64,000 nucleotides of DNA from Thalassotalea ponticola (GCF_041379045.1 NZ_CP166871.1:2108001-2172000), one strand, 5' to 3'. Positions 48,717-57,660 are shown, numbered from the stretch's first letter. Notes: a model not told the origin generated them from the letters alone. Made by a program: numbers and translations.

Positions 48717-49778
48717 TTATTCGTCTAACGAACAAGGAATAACCGTCAGAAGTGCTCTTTGCCCTATTGCTACGTCTGCATTGGGAAAAATAATCGCTTC
48801 ACCCGGTTCGGTCACTCTATGTTCTTGGTCTCCGTCAGTGGCCAGCAGGTAACCTTGCTCGAAGTCACTAAAATTTGGCGCATCTTCAGCAAAGTGCAAG
48901 ACAAAGTCTTGTTGCTCTCGGTTAATGATTTTAAATATTTTAAACAAATTAAAATCGGCCAGATCAAATGGTTTTAACTGCAGTTCTTGGCCACTGAGTA
49001 AGCGATATAACGCGGTTTGGCAATCGGCAAAATTTTCCATGTCATTTTCGCCAAATGGTCTTACTTTGCCCAACTCGACGGTAAATGCATGAGCGCCAAA
49101 CTGCCTGGCAGAAAAATAGCTGAAGGTTGTTGTTGGGCTATTTGATAGCAACACCGTGTTGATGCCACATTTTAGTAAAAACTGAAGCTGCTCTTTATTG
49201 CGTGGTTCACCGTGTAAATATGGGTACACGGCAAATTTATCATTTTTTGACGCTCTGATCGCGGTATGTAAATCGTAATGCAAGCGTTTTCGCTGAGCAC
49301 TAAGCTTGGCTCCTTGAGCAAAAAAGTCAGCAACAAATTGCTCTAGCGCTTTAGCGCGACGTCGCTCAGCATTGCACAACCCCTCGCCCTGACTATGGGC
49401 ACCGCTAAACAAGCGGTTTAAGTTTTCTTCAACAAACCGTTGACCTAAGTTTATTGCCGGAGGGTTACCAAATAAAAACAGCACGCGCTGAGTCAGAGGT
49501 AACTGACCATTGATAATTTGCTCAATTAATTGTTGGCAAATTTCAATCGGTGCGGTTTCATTACCGTGTACCGCACAAGATAGCACGATATCACTATCGG
49601 TTGTTTGCGCTGCGGGTTCAAAGCAAACAACTCCTGTATCGAGCACATGCATGTTTACTTGGCGCTGGCTCTGGCCAAAACTCAAGGTGTGCGAAAATGG
49701 CGCGAGATAATCAGGGTTGGCACGGGTGAGAGCTAAGAAATCGGCAGAGGTTAATAATTGTTGTTTTAATTCAGACAC
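48717..49778 (-). CDS. astE: Succinylglutamate desuccinylase
   Basis: A 353-residue zinc enzyme for the last step of the arginine succinyltransferase pathway, giving glutamate and succinate. The M14-like site has HGNETAP with His71 and Glu74 as zinc ligands and a later histidine in YDLHTAIR. The ENLNRLFSG and AFTVELGKVRPFGEND blocks are characteristic of AstE. It stands alone between pgm and the bkd operon, away from astB at 22 kb; the remaining ast genes are outside the window. Confidence 0.94.
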   Translation of the reverse strand: MSELKQQLLTSADFLALTRANPDYLAPFSHTLSFGQSQRQVNMHVLDTGVVCFEPAAQTTDSDIVLSCAVHGNETAPIEICQQLIEQIINGQLPLTQRVLFLFGNPPAINLGQRFVEENLNRLFSGAHSQGEGLCNAERRRAKALEQFVADFFAQGAKLSAQRKRLHYDLHTAIRASKNDKFAVYPYLHGEPRNKEQLQFLLKCGINTVLLSNSPTTTFSYFSARQFGAHAFTVELGKVRPFGENDMENFADCQTALYRLLSGQELQLKPFDLADFNLFKIFKIINREQQDFVLHFAEDAPNFSDFEQGYLLATDGDQEHRVTEPGEAIIFPNADVAIGQRALLTVIPCSLDE

Positions 49779-49946
49779 GAGGATAACTACAAGTCAAAAA
49801 ATGGTGGGCTAAGTGTAAAGGATATAAAGTGGGCAGTACAAGGGGGTTAACAAAAAAGCTCATTGCTCGATTGATATAAAAGTAATGTCCACGTCAATGC
49901 TACTGTTAACGAGCAATAGCCTCTAGAGCGTGACGGGGGGATATTA

Positions 49947-49972
49947 AAAGGACCTAGTATTTTAGGTCCTTG
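49947..49972 (-). terminator. Terminator of the seqA-pgm operon
   Basis: The stem AAGGACCTA / TAGGTCCTT with a 6-base loop is followed on the minus strand by TTTTAAT. The stem is identical to that of the bkd terminator at 44579. Confidence 0.82.
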
Positions 49973-50030
49973 ATTGTAAAGACTTATACGGGCTTTCTGC
50001 TAGCTAAACACGCGCATTTGCGCGTTTCAC

Positions 50031-51677
50031 TTATAAACCCGCTTTTTTAAATGCCGCTGAGACCAGCGCCTTGGCATCGGTGAAAATACTTTCTAGGTGT
50101 TCGTCACCTAAAAAGCTCTCACCATAAATCTTATAAATATCTTCAGTTCCTGAAGGCCTTGCCGCAAACCATCCGTTGTCGGTGACCACTTTTACGCCAC
50201 CGATGGCCGCATTATTGCCCGGAGCGTGACTGAGCACGGCCTTAATATCTTCGCCAGCTAACGTCGACTGAGTGACGTCGTCTTGGCTAAGCGATGAAAG
50301 TACCGCTTTTTGCTCAAAGCTTGCCACCGCTTCAACTCGACCATAACTGGATGTGCCAAGCTGCTCGGCTAGTTCAAGGTACCACTGGTAAGGGTCCTTT
50401 CCAGTAACCGCAATAATTTCGGCCGCTAACAAACACATAATGAAGCCGTCTTTGTCGGTGGTCCAGCAACTGCCATCCATTGCTAAAAACGACGCGCCGG
50501 CACTTTCTTCACCACCAAAACCGTAGCTAGAATCTTTTAACCCATCTACAAACCACTTAAAACCAACCGGTACTTCGCTAAGTGGCTTATTGAGTTGGTT
50601 TGCAAGGCGATCGATTAACGAGCTCGACACCAGTGTCTTGCCGATTTTAGCGCTACTCGGCCAGTTGCGATGAGTGAATAAGTAGTGAATAGCGACCGCC
50701 AAATAATGGTTAGGATTCATCAATCCACCACTTGGGGTAACAATACCGTGACGGTCAAAATCTGGGTCGTTACCGACGCTGATATCGAAGTCGTCTTTCA
50801 TCGCGATTAACCCCGCCATCGCATACGGTGACGAGCAATCCATGCGTATTTTGCCGTCTTTATCTAGGGTCATAAAGCTAAAGCTGGCATCGACCGCTGG
50901 ATTGACCACCTCGAGGTTTAGGTTGTATTTTTTGGCAATCACCGGCCAGTAGTGAATACCCGAGCCGCCGAGTGGATCAACGCCAACTTTAACACCGGCT
51001 TTACTGATCGCCTGCATGTCAATGACATTGGCCAGTTGTTCAGCATAAAACTCGACAAAGTCCTGTTTACTCAACAACGGCGATTGCATTGCATCATTAA
51101 TATCGATGCACTTTACCTCGGCCAATTGCGCCATTAGCAGGTCATTGGCGCGTTGCTCAATAAGCTTGGTAATGTCACCTTCGGCAGGTCCACCGTGTGG
51201 TGGGTTGTATTTAATACCACCGTCGCTAGGAGGGTTGTGCGATGGGGTAATAATTAAACCATCAGCTTGTTCACTGTGCTTGGCATTGTGAACAATGATC
51301 AGACGAGAAATCACAGGAGTCGGGGTAAAGCCTTGATCAGCTTGAATAACCACAGGCACACCATTGGCGATTAACACGCTAATGGCGGTGATAAAAGCCG
51401 GCTCAGATAAGGCATGCGTGTCTTTGCCCAAAAACATCGGTCCGCTAAATCCTTGCTTCTGGCGGTATTCGGCAACCGCTTGGCAAATAGCTTTGATGTG
51501 TTGTTCGTTAAAGCTCGACTTATCAGCACTACCGCGATGCCCAGAGGTACCAAATGACACCCGTTGTTCGGCGATATTCATGTCAGGCTTAAGCTGATAA
51601 TAATGACTCACCAACTTGGCGATATTAATTCGGTCTTGCTCTCTTGCCGGCTTACCAGCGTGTTCGTGTACACTCAT
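50031..51677 (-). CDS. pgm: Phosphoglucomutase (alpha-D-glucose type)
   Basis: A 548-residue enzyme (E. coli Pgm 546) that interconverts glucose 1-phosphate and glucose 6-phosphate. The phosphoserine is Ser146 in [15 protein letters not shown]. The metal loop [10 protein letters not shown], the sugar-specificity loop [11 protein letters not shown] and the C-terminal phosphate site [12 protein letters not shown] are all present. It follows seqA by 61 bases on the same strand, the same order as in E. coli. Confidence 0.96.
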   Translation of the reverse strand: MSVHEHAGKPAREQDRINIAKLVSHYYQLKPDMNIAEQRVSFGTSGHRGSADKSSFNEQHIKAICQAVAEYRQKQGFSGPMFLGKDTHALSEPAFITAISVLIANGVPVVIQADQGFTPTPVISRLIIVHNAKHSEQADGLIITPSHNPPSDGGIKYNPPHGGPAEGDITKLIEQRANDLLMAQLAEVKCIDINDAMQSPLLSKQDFVEFYAEQLANVIDMQAISKAGVKVGVDPLGGSGIHYWPVIAKKYNLNLEVVNPAVDASFSFMTLDKDGKIRMDCSSPYAMAGLIAMKDDFDISVGNDPDFDRHGIVTPSGGLMNPNHYLAVAIHYLFTHRNWPSSAKIGKTLVSSSLIDRLANQLNKPLSEVPVGFKWFVDGLKDSSYGFGGEESAGASFLAMDGSCWTTDKDGFIMCLLAAEIIAVTGKDPYQWYLELAEQLGTSSYGRVEAVASFEQKAVLSSLSQDDVTQSTLAGEDIKAVLSHAPGNNAAIGGVKVVTDNGWFAARPSGTEDIYKIYGESFLGDEHLESIFTDAKALVSAAFKKAGL

Positions 51678-51738
51678 CTATTGTCCCTTTCCTGTTTGCT
51701 GCGTCGGTTGATGCCTCGTCAATTTGTGGCTCAATTGG

Positions 51739-52395
51739 CTACAACAAATCGCGGATTCGCTCGGCATCATCGGCGCTGTAACCAAGCGCGATAGCCACAT
51801 CCGTTAACATGCGCTTTTTCTTAGTGGTATTTGAATTGGTGATCACCCAGTAGCTCGAATTAGGGATCATTTTGGGTTTTGTTGAACTGCCGTATTCCAA
51901 TAACTCGTCTTCACTTTTTGCAAAGTACAAACGGTCGCGACCGCGAATATCCAACACCTGCTCAAACTCTTGATTTTGAATGCGATACAAAGTTGACAGA
52001 ATAAGCAAGAAACGTCCAACGGCGCCACGTTGCATTGCCAATTCTTCTTTGTTGATTAAATCAAATACGTTTTGTGTGGGCTCAGTCGGTTGCGTTACGA
52101 CAACATTATTATCACTGCTTTCATCAGTTTGGTCACTGCTTGCAGGTTCATCGCTGTCTATTGCTAGCGCATCAAGGTGTGACGAGGTCGCAGACGCTTG
52201 CTCTGTGCTTGCGTCAACCGGCTTTGAACCTGTGTTATCGACACTTAGATCAACGTTGGCCGTTGCCGTTTCAGCTGTCGCGCGAGCTGAAACCTTGAGC
52301 AAACGACGCAGAATGTCAGAAGCACTTTCACCTATAAACTTAGTGTTGCTAGCTATATATTGATATAGCTCGTCATCAATTTCGATGGTTTTCAT
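51739..52395 (-). CDS. seqA: Negative regulator of replication initiation SeqA
   Basis: A 218-residue protein that binds hemimethylated GATC sites and delays re-initiation at oriC. The N-terminal oligomerisation domain is MKTIEIDDELYQYIASNTKF to about residue 40. The C-terminal DNA-binding domain runs from about 115 to the end and includes GRDRLYFAKSEDELL and the loop ITNSNTTKKKRML. The connecting region (41-114) is acidic, rich in Ser, Thr and Asp, and much longer than in E. coli SeqA (181 residues in total). ATG 52395 has CGGAA upstream. The presence of SeqA implies Dam methylation. It is divergent from ybfF, as in E. coli; the 340-base gap holds no other gene. Confidence 0.94.
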   Translation of the reverse strand: MKTIEIDDELYQYIASNTKFIGESASDILRRLLKVSARATAETATANVDLSVDNTGSKPVDASTEQASATSSHLDALAIDSDEPASSDQTDESSDNNVVVTQPTEPTQNVFDLINKEELAMQRGAVGRFLLILSTLYRIQNQEFEQVLDIRGRDRLYFAKSEDELLEYGSSTKPKMIPNSSYWVITNSNTTKKKRMLTDVAIALGYSADDAERIRDLL

Positions 52396-52735
52396 GAAAA
52401 TTCCGAATATATTATTATTGTGGCTAGTTAAGCTATTTACGCTATTCAAATCACCGTCAACTGACAAAGCTACTGCGCCATTTGTCTGTGGCGAAATATG
52501 TGTAGACTTTGCCTAAAGCAAGCGCAAAGGCATAGTTTGTAACATTAGTGTATCGATTATAACCACGATGTCATTAACTTCCTACCCTGCTGTGCAGTGA
52601 ATTTTGCAATTTTTTATAAAAACCCATTAACTCGATGGGATTTAGCTAACCAATTAGTCACAGGCAATTGGTATTGTTCAATAATTGCTTTAAAATACGC
52701 GCAAAATCTATCCTTCGTCGTAATCAGGGAGCGTC

Positions 52736-53521
52736 ATGACCAGCAACTCAATATTGCATTATCAATCACTCAATGATGGTGTTAGTAAAGACACATCACC
52801 GATAGTACTAATTCACGGTTTATTCGGCAGTCTTGAAAACCTTAATATGATTGCCAAGCCGTTGAGTGAACAGCATCACGTGATCAGCGTTGATGTGCGC
52901 AATCACGGTCAATCATTTCACCGTGACCAGATGAATTACCAACTGATGGCTGATGATGTGATTGCCTTGTTAGCGTCACTAAATATTAACAAGGCCCATT
53001 TTTTAGGACATTCCATGGGTGGCAAAATCGCTATGCAGATAGCGCTAACAAAGCCGAGTTTGGTTGACAAACTGATCGTTGCCGACATCGCGCCGGTTAC
53101 CTACCCACCTCATCACAACGCCATTATCAATGGCCTACGAGCCATCGATTTAACCGCGATAAAGTCGAGAAGAGATGCGGACACCCTATTGCAAACCGCG
53201 GTAGATGAGCCCGGAGTTCGTCAGTTTTTATTAAAGAATTTAGCGAAAAATGACAGCGGTTTTTACTGGCGAGTTAATATTGATGCAATTGACAAAAACT
53301 ACGCGTCTATTGCCACCGGTTTTGACCACGGAAGTTTTGATGGCGAGGTGTTGTTTATCAAAGGTGCCAATTCAAACTACATAACAACCGAGCATCAACC
53401 GGTGATTTTGCAGCGCTTCCCCAAGGCGAAAGCGAAAATAATTCAAGGCGCGGGCCATTGGTTACACGCAGAAAAGCCGGTGGCTTTTAATAAGATTGTG
53501 CAAGACTTTATCGATCGTTAA
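52736..53521 (+). CDS. ybfF: Alpha/beta hydrolase, YbfF esterase family
   Basis: A 261-residue serine hydrolase closely similar to YbfF. The oxyanion-hole segment is IHGLFGS, the nucleophile is Ser93 in GHSMGG, and the catalytic histidine is in GAGHWLHAEKP near the C-terminus. YbfF hydrolyses short acyl esters, including acyl-CoA esters in vitro. GGGAG precedes the ATG. It heads a row ybfF, DUF2788, ybfE, fldA, fur on the plus strand, although an imperfect hairpin at about 53520-53548 may separate it from the next gene. Confidence 0.93.
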   Translation: MTSNSILHYQSLNDGVSKDTSPIVLIHGLFGSLENLNMIAKPLSEQHHVISVDVRNHGQSFHRDQMNYQLMADDVIALLASLNINKAHFLGHSMGGKIAMQIALTKPSLVDKLIVADIAPVTYPPHHNAIINGLRAIDLTAIKSRRDADTLLQTAVDEPGVRQFLLKNLAKNDSGFYWRVNIDAIDKNYASIATGFDHGSFDGEVLFIKGANSNYITTEHQPVILQRFPKAKAKIIQGAGHWLHAEKPVAFNKIVQDFIDR

Positions 53522-53655
53522 AAATGCCCCAACACGTGGCGCGTTTTTACCAAGGCCGCACATGGCTTGAACATTGCGTTAAAAAATCAGTGAATGGCAG
53601 TACATTTACCCTAGCGACTGTGCTATAGTGCCGCCGTAATTTTAAAGGATGTAGT

Positions 53656-53877
53656 ATGCTTTCCGAACATTTAGAATTAATCGAGACGATAGGCCTCAAC
53701 TTATTTTTTGTCGCGATTTTCTTTTTTATTGGCATGTCGATATACGACGTGATGAAAAAGAATAACGTGCCAAAAAAAGGCCAATACATAGTTTACTTCG
53801 TATTATTCCTCGGCTGTGCGGGTTTTATCGCTAAAGGTATTATTCAAGTGATATGGGAAAGCAAGGGATTAGGCTAA
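53656..53877 (+). CDS. DUF2788 family small membrane protein
   Basis: A 73-residue protein with two hydrophobic segments (about residues 13-31 and 44-64) separated by the basic loop KKNNVPKKGQ. It matches the DUF2788 family, which is known from Vibrio, Shewanella and relatives in this same place next to ybfE. Its function is unknown. AAAGGATG lies upstream of the ATG. ybfE begins four bases after its stop, so the two are surely co-transcribed. Confidence 0.88.
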   Translation: MLSEHLELIETIGLNLFFVAIFFFIGMSIYDVMKKNNVPKKGQYIVYFVLFLGCAGFIAKGIIQVIWESKGLG

Positions 53878-53881
53878 AATT

Positions 53882-54160
53882 ATGGCGAAAGAAGCTACAG
53901 ATTTAACCACCATAGATCTGTTTGTTGACGAGAAACGTCCTGGTCGCCCTAGAACCAACCCATACCCTAGGGAAGTTCAGGTAAAAATTAACAAACGCAA
54001 CCAGGTTAAACGCGATAAAAGCAAAGGCCTTAAACGCGTAGAATTTAAAGTACATCAGCAGTTGTTTGAGCAGCTTGATGGCATGGCAAAAGACAAAGGC
54101 GTAAGCCGCAGTGAATTAATTGAATCATTGCTTGTTGACGCATTAGTTTCACAAAAGTAA
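53882..54160 (+). CDS. ybfE: YbfE family protein (LexA-regulated in E. coli)
   Basis: A 92-residue basic protein. The N-terminal half has VDEKRPGRPRTNPYPREVQ, an AT-hook-like GRPR motif, and the C-terminal half resembles a ribbon-helix-helix or CopG-like fold (RVEFKVHQQLFEQLDG, then VSRSELIESLLVDAL). In E. coli ybfE is induced in the SOS response; I see no LexA box here, and the gene is read with DUF2788. Its proximity to fldA is conserved. Confidence 0.87.
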   Translation: MAKEATDLTTIDLFVDEKRPGRPRTNPYPREVQVKINKRNQVKRDKSKGLKRVEFKVHQQLFEQLDGMAKDKGVSRSELIESLLVDALVSQK

Positions 54161-54181
54161 CAAAGAAAAGGTTATAGATAC

Positions 54182-54709
54182 ATGGCAACCGTCGGTCTAT
54201 TTTTTGGTAGTGACACAGGCAACACTGAAGCTGTTGCAAAAATGATCCAGAAGAAACTGGGTAAGAAAAACGTTGATGTTAAAGATATTGCCAAAAGCAC
54301 CAAAGAAGATATCGCAGAATTCGATTTACTCATTCTCGGTATTCCAACTTGGTACTATGGTGAAAACCAATGCGATTGGGATGATTTCTTACCTGAGCTA
54401 GAGGAAATTGATTTCACCGACAAGCTCGTTGCTATTTTCGGTTTAGGTGATCAAGAAGATTACGCTGAATACTTTGTTGATGCGATGGCACCACTGCGTG
54501 ATATTAGTGAATCTAAAGGCGCCATTATCGTTGGTAACTGGTCTACCGATGGTTATGAATTTGAAGCGTCAAAAGCGCTTGTAGACGATAACACCTTTAT
54601 TGGTTTAGCACTAGATGAAGATCGTCAACCAGAGCTAACCGAGCAACGCGTTGATGCTTGGATTGAACAATTAATGGATGAAATGTGTTTAGCCGAATTA
54701 CTCGATTAA
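54182..54709 (+). CDS. fldA: Flavodoxin 1
   Basis: A 175-residue long-chain flavodoxin, the length of E. coli FldA (176). It carries FMN and donates electrons to enzymes such as MetH, biotin synthase and IspG/IspH. The phosphate-binding loop GSDTGNTE is at residues 9-16, the first aromatic flavin contact is in IPTWYYGE, and the second is in GLGDQEDYAEYF. It follows ybfE by 21 bases and precedes fur. The early genes of this row probably share a transcript with it. Confidence 0.96.
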   Translation: MATVGLFFGSDTGNTEAVAKMIQKKLGKKNVDVKDIAKSTKEDIAEFDLLILGIPTWYYGENQCDWDDFLPELEEIDFTDKLVAIFGLGDQEDYAEYFVDAMAPLRDISESKGAIIVGNWSTDGYEFEASKALVDDNTFIGLALDEDRQPELTEQRVDAWIEQLMDEMCLAELLD

Positions 54710-54760
54710 ACACCGTGTCGTCAATTGTGTTGACGTGCCACTTACATGCGTATTAGACGA

Positions 54761-54795
54761 TAAAGCCCTTAATATTTTTAAGGGCTTTATTTTTA
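54761..54795 (+). terminator. Intrinsic terminator of fldA
   Basis: The stem AAAGCCCTT / AAGGGCTTT has a 9-base loop and is followed by ATTTTTAT. It separates the fldA transcript from fur. Confidence 0.9.
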
Positions 54796-54850
54796 TCTGT
54801 AGTACCCAAAGATAGTCTCTTCGGTCGTATTATTATACTGACTGTCTAGT

Positions 54851-54902
54851 TGCAAATAATTATCAATTAGGGGTTTAATCCGAGATTATTAACCCCTATA
54901 AT
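54851..54902 (+). promoter_or_regulatory. fur promoter with possible Fur box and inverted repeat
   Basis: A perfect -10 box TATAAT is at 54897-54902, with a weak -35 (TTTAAT) 17 bases upstream. At 54851-54870 the sequence TGCAAATAATTATCAATTAG is similar to a Fur box read on the opposite strand, which would allow autoregulation. An 8-bp inverted repeat TAGGGGTT (54868-54875) / AACCCCTA (54891-54898) overlaps the core promoter. The functional assignments are inferences. Confidence 0.5.
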
Positions 54903-54935
54903 CTTTTCTTACCGATTTATAAAGAAGTATTGACT

Positions 54936-55379
54936 ATGCCAGATCAAAACGAAGAATTAAAAAAAGCTGGGCTGAAAGTTACCTTGCCACGAGTTAAAAT
55001 TCTCGAAATTCTACAACAGCCAACTAATCAACATATTAGTGCTGAAGACGTTTACAAAATATTGCTTGAGCAACATGAAGAAATTGGTCTGGCAACCGTT
55101 TATCGCGTGTTAAACCAGTTTGATGACGCTGGCATTGTCACTCGTCACCATTTTGAAGGTGGCAAATCAGTATTCGAACTGTCTCATAAAGCCCATCACG
55201 ACCATTTGGTGTGTTTAAAGTGTGGTAAAGTAGTCGAGTTTGAAGACGATGTAATTGAGCAACGTCAATTGGATATTGCTAAGCGAAACAAGATTAAGCT
55301 CACCAATCACAGTTTATACCTGTACGGCGAATGCGAAGATGAAGTCGCCTGTGAAGCATACCGAAAATCACAACTCTAA
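54936..55379 (+). CDS. fur: Ferric uptake regulator Fur
   Basis: A 147-residue metal-dependent repressor nearly as long as E. coli Fur (148). The DNA-binding domain includes LKKAGLKVTLPR and the recognition-helix block EIGLATVYRVLNQFDDAGIV. The regulatory metal site region is HKAHHDHLVCLKC, with structural-zinc cysteines Cys93 and Cys96, and a second pair Cys133/Cys139 near the end. ATG 54936 was chosen over an in-frame TTG at 54930. It represses iron-uptake genes when iron is sufficient. A terminator on each side makes it a single-gene unit. Confidence 0.97.
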   Translation: MPDQNEELKKAGLKVTLPRVKILEILQQPTNQHISAEDVYKILLEQHEEIGLATVYRVLNQFDDAGIVTRHHFEGGKSVFELSHKAHHDHLVCLKCGKVVEFEDDVIEQRQLDIAKRNKIKLTNHSLYLYGECEDEVACEAYRKSQL

Positions 55380-55407
55380 GCGTCATACCACAACACAAAA
55401 ATTAACG

Positions 55408-55437
55408 AAAAGTGGACTTTCATGTCCACTTTTTCTT
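55408..55437 (+). terminator. Intrinsic terminator of fur
   Basis: The perfect stem AAAAGTGGAC / GTCCACTTTT has a 6-base loop and continues TTTCTTT. Confidence 0.93.
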
Positions 55438-55586
55438 TAAAGCTAGAGCCCATTGATTGTCTGACTAATAATTCCCTCTACGCCTGATAAATACCTTCTG
55501 CACAGCATATCACTTTACAAAAAAAGCGTAATTTAGTGTCAATTATTGAGTTTCAAGGTGACTCTGTACGGTCGATTTGTACCATT

Positions 55587-55780
55587 CAGAGTCGCTCAGA
55601 TAATTAGAAACAATTCAGTGTCATCCTATCATGCTTTTGGATGGGATCTCCTTCAATTTCGATGTGGCTTGACCGGCCGAAAAGTGCCAGACAGAGTCGC
55701 TCAAATAATTAAAACAATTCAGCGTCATCCCATCATGCTTTTGGATGGGATCTCCTTCAATTTCGATGTGCCTTGACCGG
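55587..55780. repeat. Tandem pair of about 105-base repeats with palindromic core
   Basis: Two near-identical copies begin with CAGAGTCGCTCA at 55587 and 55692 and both end near GACCGG. Each contains a stem-loop built from ATCC(C/T)ATC and GATGGGAT around ATGCTTTTG (about 55623-55646 and 55727-55750), perfect in the second copy. The core GTCATCCCATC...GATGGGATCTCC has the general shape of dispersed intergenic palindromes (GTCATCCC...GGGATCTCC) known from many proteobacteria. Partial flanking sequence (GTACCATTCAGAGTCGC, GTGCCATTA) suggests further decayed copies. No coding potential is apparent. Confidence 0.85.
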
Positions 55781-55848
55781 CAGCTTTGTGCCATTAGCCG
55801 ACCAATTGCTTTATCGGCACTAACGGGGCAATCTGATAAACTTTTAGG

Positions 55849-56676
55849 TCAATAAGTTAAATTGCCAATCCATTCAATAGAGTTTAAATAAGAAATTGTT
55901 TCGTCTGAAAGAGGATTATCTTCTAACGATAAAGTTCTCAGATTTTGATTCGCATCTACATTAACAGTATTAATTTTATTGCTTGCTAGGACTAAGTATT
56001 CAAGCAATGGAGATAGGCTTGTATCAATAGTTTCAATATTGTTTGAATCAAGCTTTAAACGCTTCAACTTAGGAGCATCTATAGTCAACGTTTCTAGGTT
56101 ACCGTGACTGACTGTAACTGTTTCTAATTCTGCGTGATTGTTCAAATTAATATTGTCTAAATTATGATACTCAGCTTCAAAAGTGGATAAATTCACATTT
56201 TGACTTAAATCTACTTTGGAAATAGAGGATTGATAAATTTTTAAGTTTTTCAAAGAGCTATTGTTATCAGTAATAAGTTCAACTAAGCCAGTTACGCCGT
56301 GTAATCTTAATTCCTTTAAAGATTCGTTACTCGATAAATTAAGGCTTTTTAAATCGTGGCTTAGAATGGATAAATATTCTACTTGAGGCATAAAGGAACC
56401 ATCAAAATAGAACTCATAAGGTGAGTCAGATTCAGGACTTAAAGCCAATTCTTTTAAATTGGTAAGCATCGCAAAATCTTCTGTAGACAGTATGTTTCCA
56501 ATGCAATAAAAAGAGGTGATGTCTTCAAAGTTCTCTACTTCACCTTCTTCATACAGAGAGGTAATACATTTTTTTGCAGCTTCATCTGCGTAATTATGAG
56601 CTAGTATCTCTGGCTTGCTATCGCCGTCACAACCAACCAAAGCAACAATTAAGCATAGGCTATATAATTTTTTCAT
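55849..56676 (-). CDS. Leucine-rich repeat lipoprotein
   Basis: A 275-residue protein with a lipoprotein signal peptide: MKKLYSLCLIVALVGCDGD, lipobox LVGC with cysteine at residue 16. From about residue 70 to the end it consists of roughly ten repeats of about 20-22 residues in the pattern LxxLxLxxN/xxL, for example LKELRLHGVTGL, LKNLKIYQSSIS, LKRLKLDSNNIE and LRTLSLEDNPLS, similar to internalin-like bacterial LRRs. It should be anchored in the envelope and bind an unknown partner. The gene is clearly more AT-rich than its neighbours and stands alone beside a repeat array, which suggests it is an accessory gene. Confidence 0.82.
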   Translation of the reverse strand: MKKLYSLCLIVALVGCDGDSKPEILAHNYADEAAKKCITSLYEEGEVENFEDITSFYCIGNILSTEDFAMLTNLKELALSPESDSPYEFYFDGSFMPQVEYLSILSHDLKSLNLSSNESLKELRLHGVTGLVELITDNNSSLKNLKIYQSSISKVDLSQNVNLSTFEAEYHNLDNINLNNHAELETVTVSHGNLETLTIDAPKLKRLKLDSNNIETIDTSLSPLLEYLVLASNKINTVNVDANQNLRTLSLEDNPLSDETISYLNSIEWIGNLTY

Positions 56677-56739
56677 GGAAATCCCTTTTTCTTTATTATT
56701 AATACTCAACAACAATCTAAACGTCCGTTGTTCGCTCAC

Positions 56740-57210
56740 AGCAGCTGTAAATGATTACTTTTTATTCAATAACTTACGCTATTTAACCGTCAAGCGCAAA
56801 TGTGCCAATAGCCAACCATCACGTATATATAACTTTTATTAGAGCCTTGAATTAATGTACACCTACGATGACGTTTGACACAACTCCATGGCTCTCTACC
56901 ATACAAGTCCGCAACAGCAGTCTTCGACAATTGCGGTGTTAACAAGTGGTTGCTACACATCATATCAAACTTGTAATACGTTTCTGCGGCATTGTTCGCC
57001 AAGCAACATTTACTAAATTTTTGTGTTCTCAACAGCATGGTACATAATAACTTGATATTAGTGTGCGAATTTTGGTGACCTTGTATTGGTAATAAGGCGA
57101 AGTCAAGGCGAGTGACGTAACTAAGTTTGTCAGCATCTAATCAATTCACACATACCACTTACGTTGATAAAACGTTGCATTTTTCACCCATTCACAAACA
57201 GGAGTGACTT
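56740..57210. other. Intergenic stretch without recognised genes
   Basis: Short open frames exist (for example minus strand 56790-57038), but their products have mixed composition, no ribosome site and no recognised family. The final bases carry CAGGAG, the ribosome site of the next gene. Confidence 0.5.
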
Positions 57211-57528
57211 ATGAAGCAACAACTGGCAGTAGCTATAACCGTAATTGCGCTGTTATTGACAGCCTGTGCTAGCCAAGACCCTTGGCACGGCTTTAGTAGT
57301 AAAGAGAAGCAAGAGTGGTCTGTGCTCGGGATCTCTCCGTCTGACGCCAAAGAGCTTCGTAAAAATGGCCTGACACCAACATTGACAAAGAATTGGATAA
57401 AATCGGGTATTAAAAAGCCCGCTACCATACTTAAATGGTATGGCGCAGGTTTTACTGCCAAGCAGTCGGCTAAATTTATTAAGCAAGGCGTTTCGGTGAA
57501 AAAAGCCTTGGCAATCGGCGGAGGGTAA
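57211..57528 (+). CDS. Small lipoprotein with short helical repeats
   Basis: A 105-residue protein with a lipoprotein signal peptide (lipobox LTAC, cysteine at residue 20). The mature part repeats a W/L-x-x-x-G-[IFL]-x-x-x-x-A unit: WSVLGISPSDA, RKNGLTPTL, WIKSGIKKPAT, WYGAGFTAKQSA and IKQGVSVKKA, each about 14-17 residues. Comparable W..AGF repeats occur in other bacterial proteins of unknown role. It is strongly basic in the last third. CAGGAG lies seven bases before the ATG. I do not recognise a family. Confidence 0.72.
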   Translation: MKQQLAVAITVIALLLTACASQDPWHGFSSKEKQEWSVLGISPSDAKELRKNGLTPTLTKNWIKSGIKKPATILKWYGAGFTAKQSAKFIKQGVSVKKALAIGGG

Positions 57529-57660
57529 CCCTGCCAAGATTGAACTGATGCTTTATTGGGGATCTGAATCGTCAGCTCCCTTTTTTATTATGTAGCTTAC
57601 CGATGCATGGTTGAACGTTAAACTAAATAGTTCAAGCTGCACTTAACGTTAACAGAGCAA

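Noticed and set aside
55546..55776. Open frame through the tandem repeat after fur
   Set aside because: The predicted protein repeats because the DNA repeats; both copies contain the palindrome and no independent coding signal.
56790..57038. An 82-codon minus-strand frame
   Set aside because: Composition is Cys/His/Arg-rich without pattern, no ribosome site, and no family similarity.
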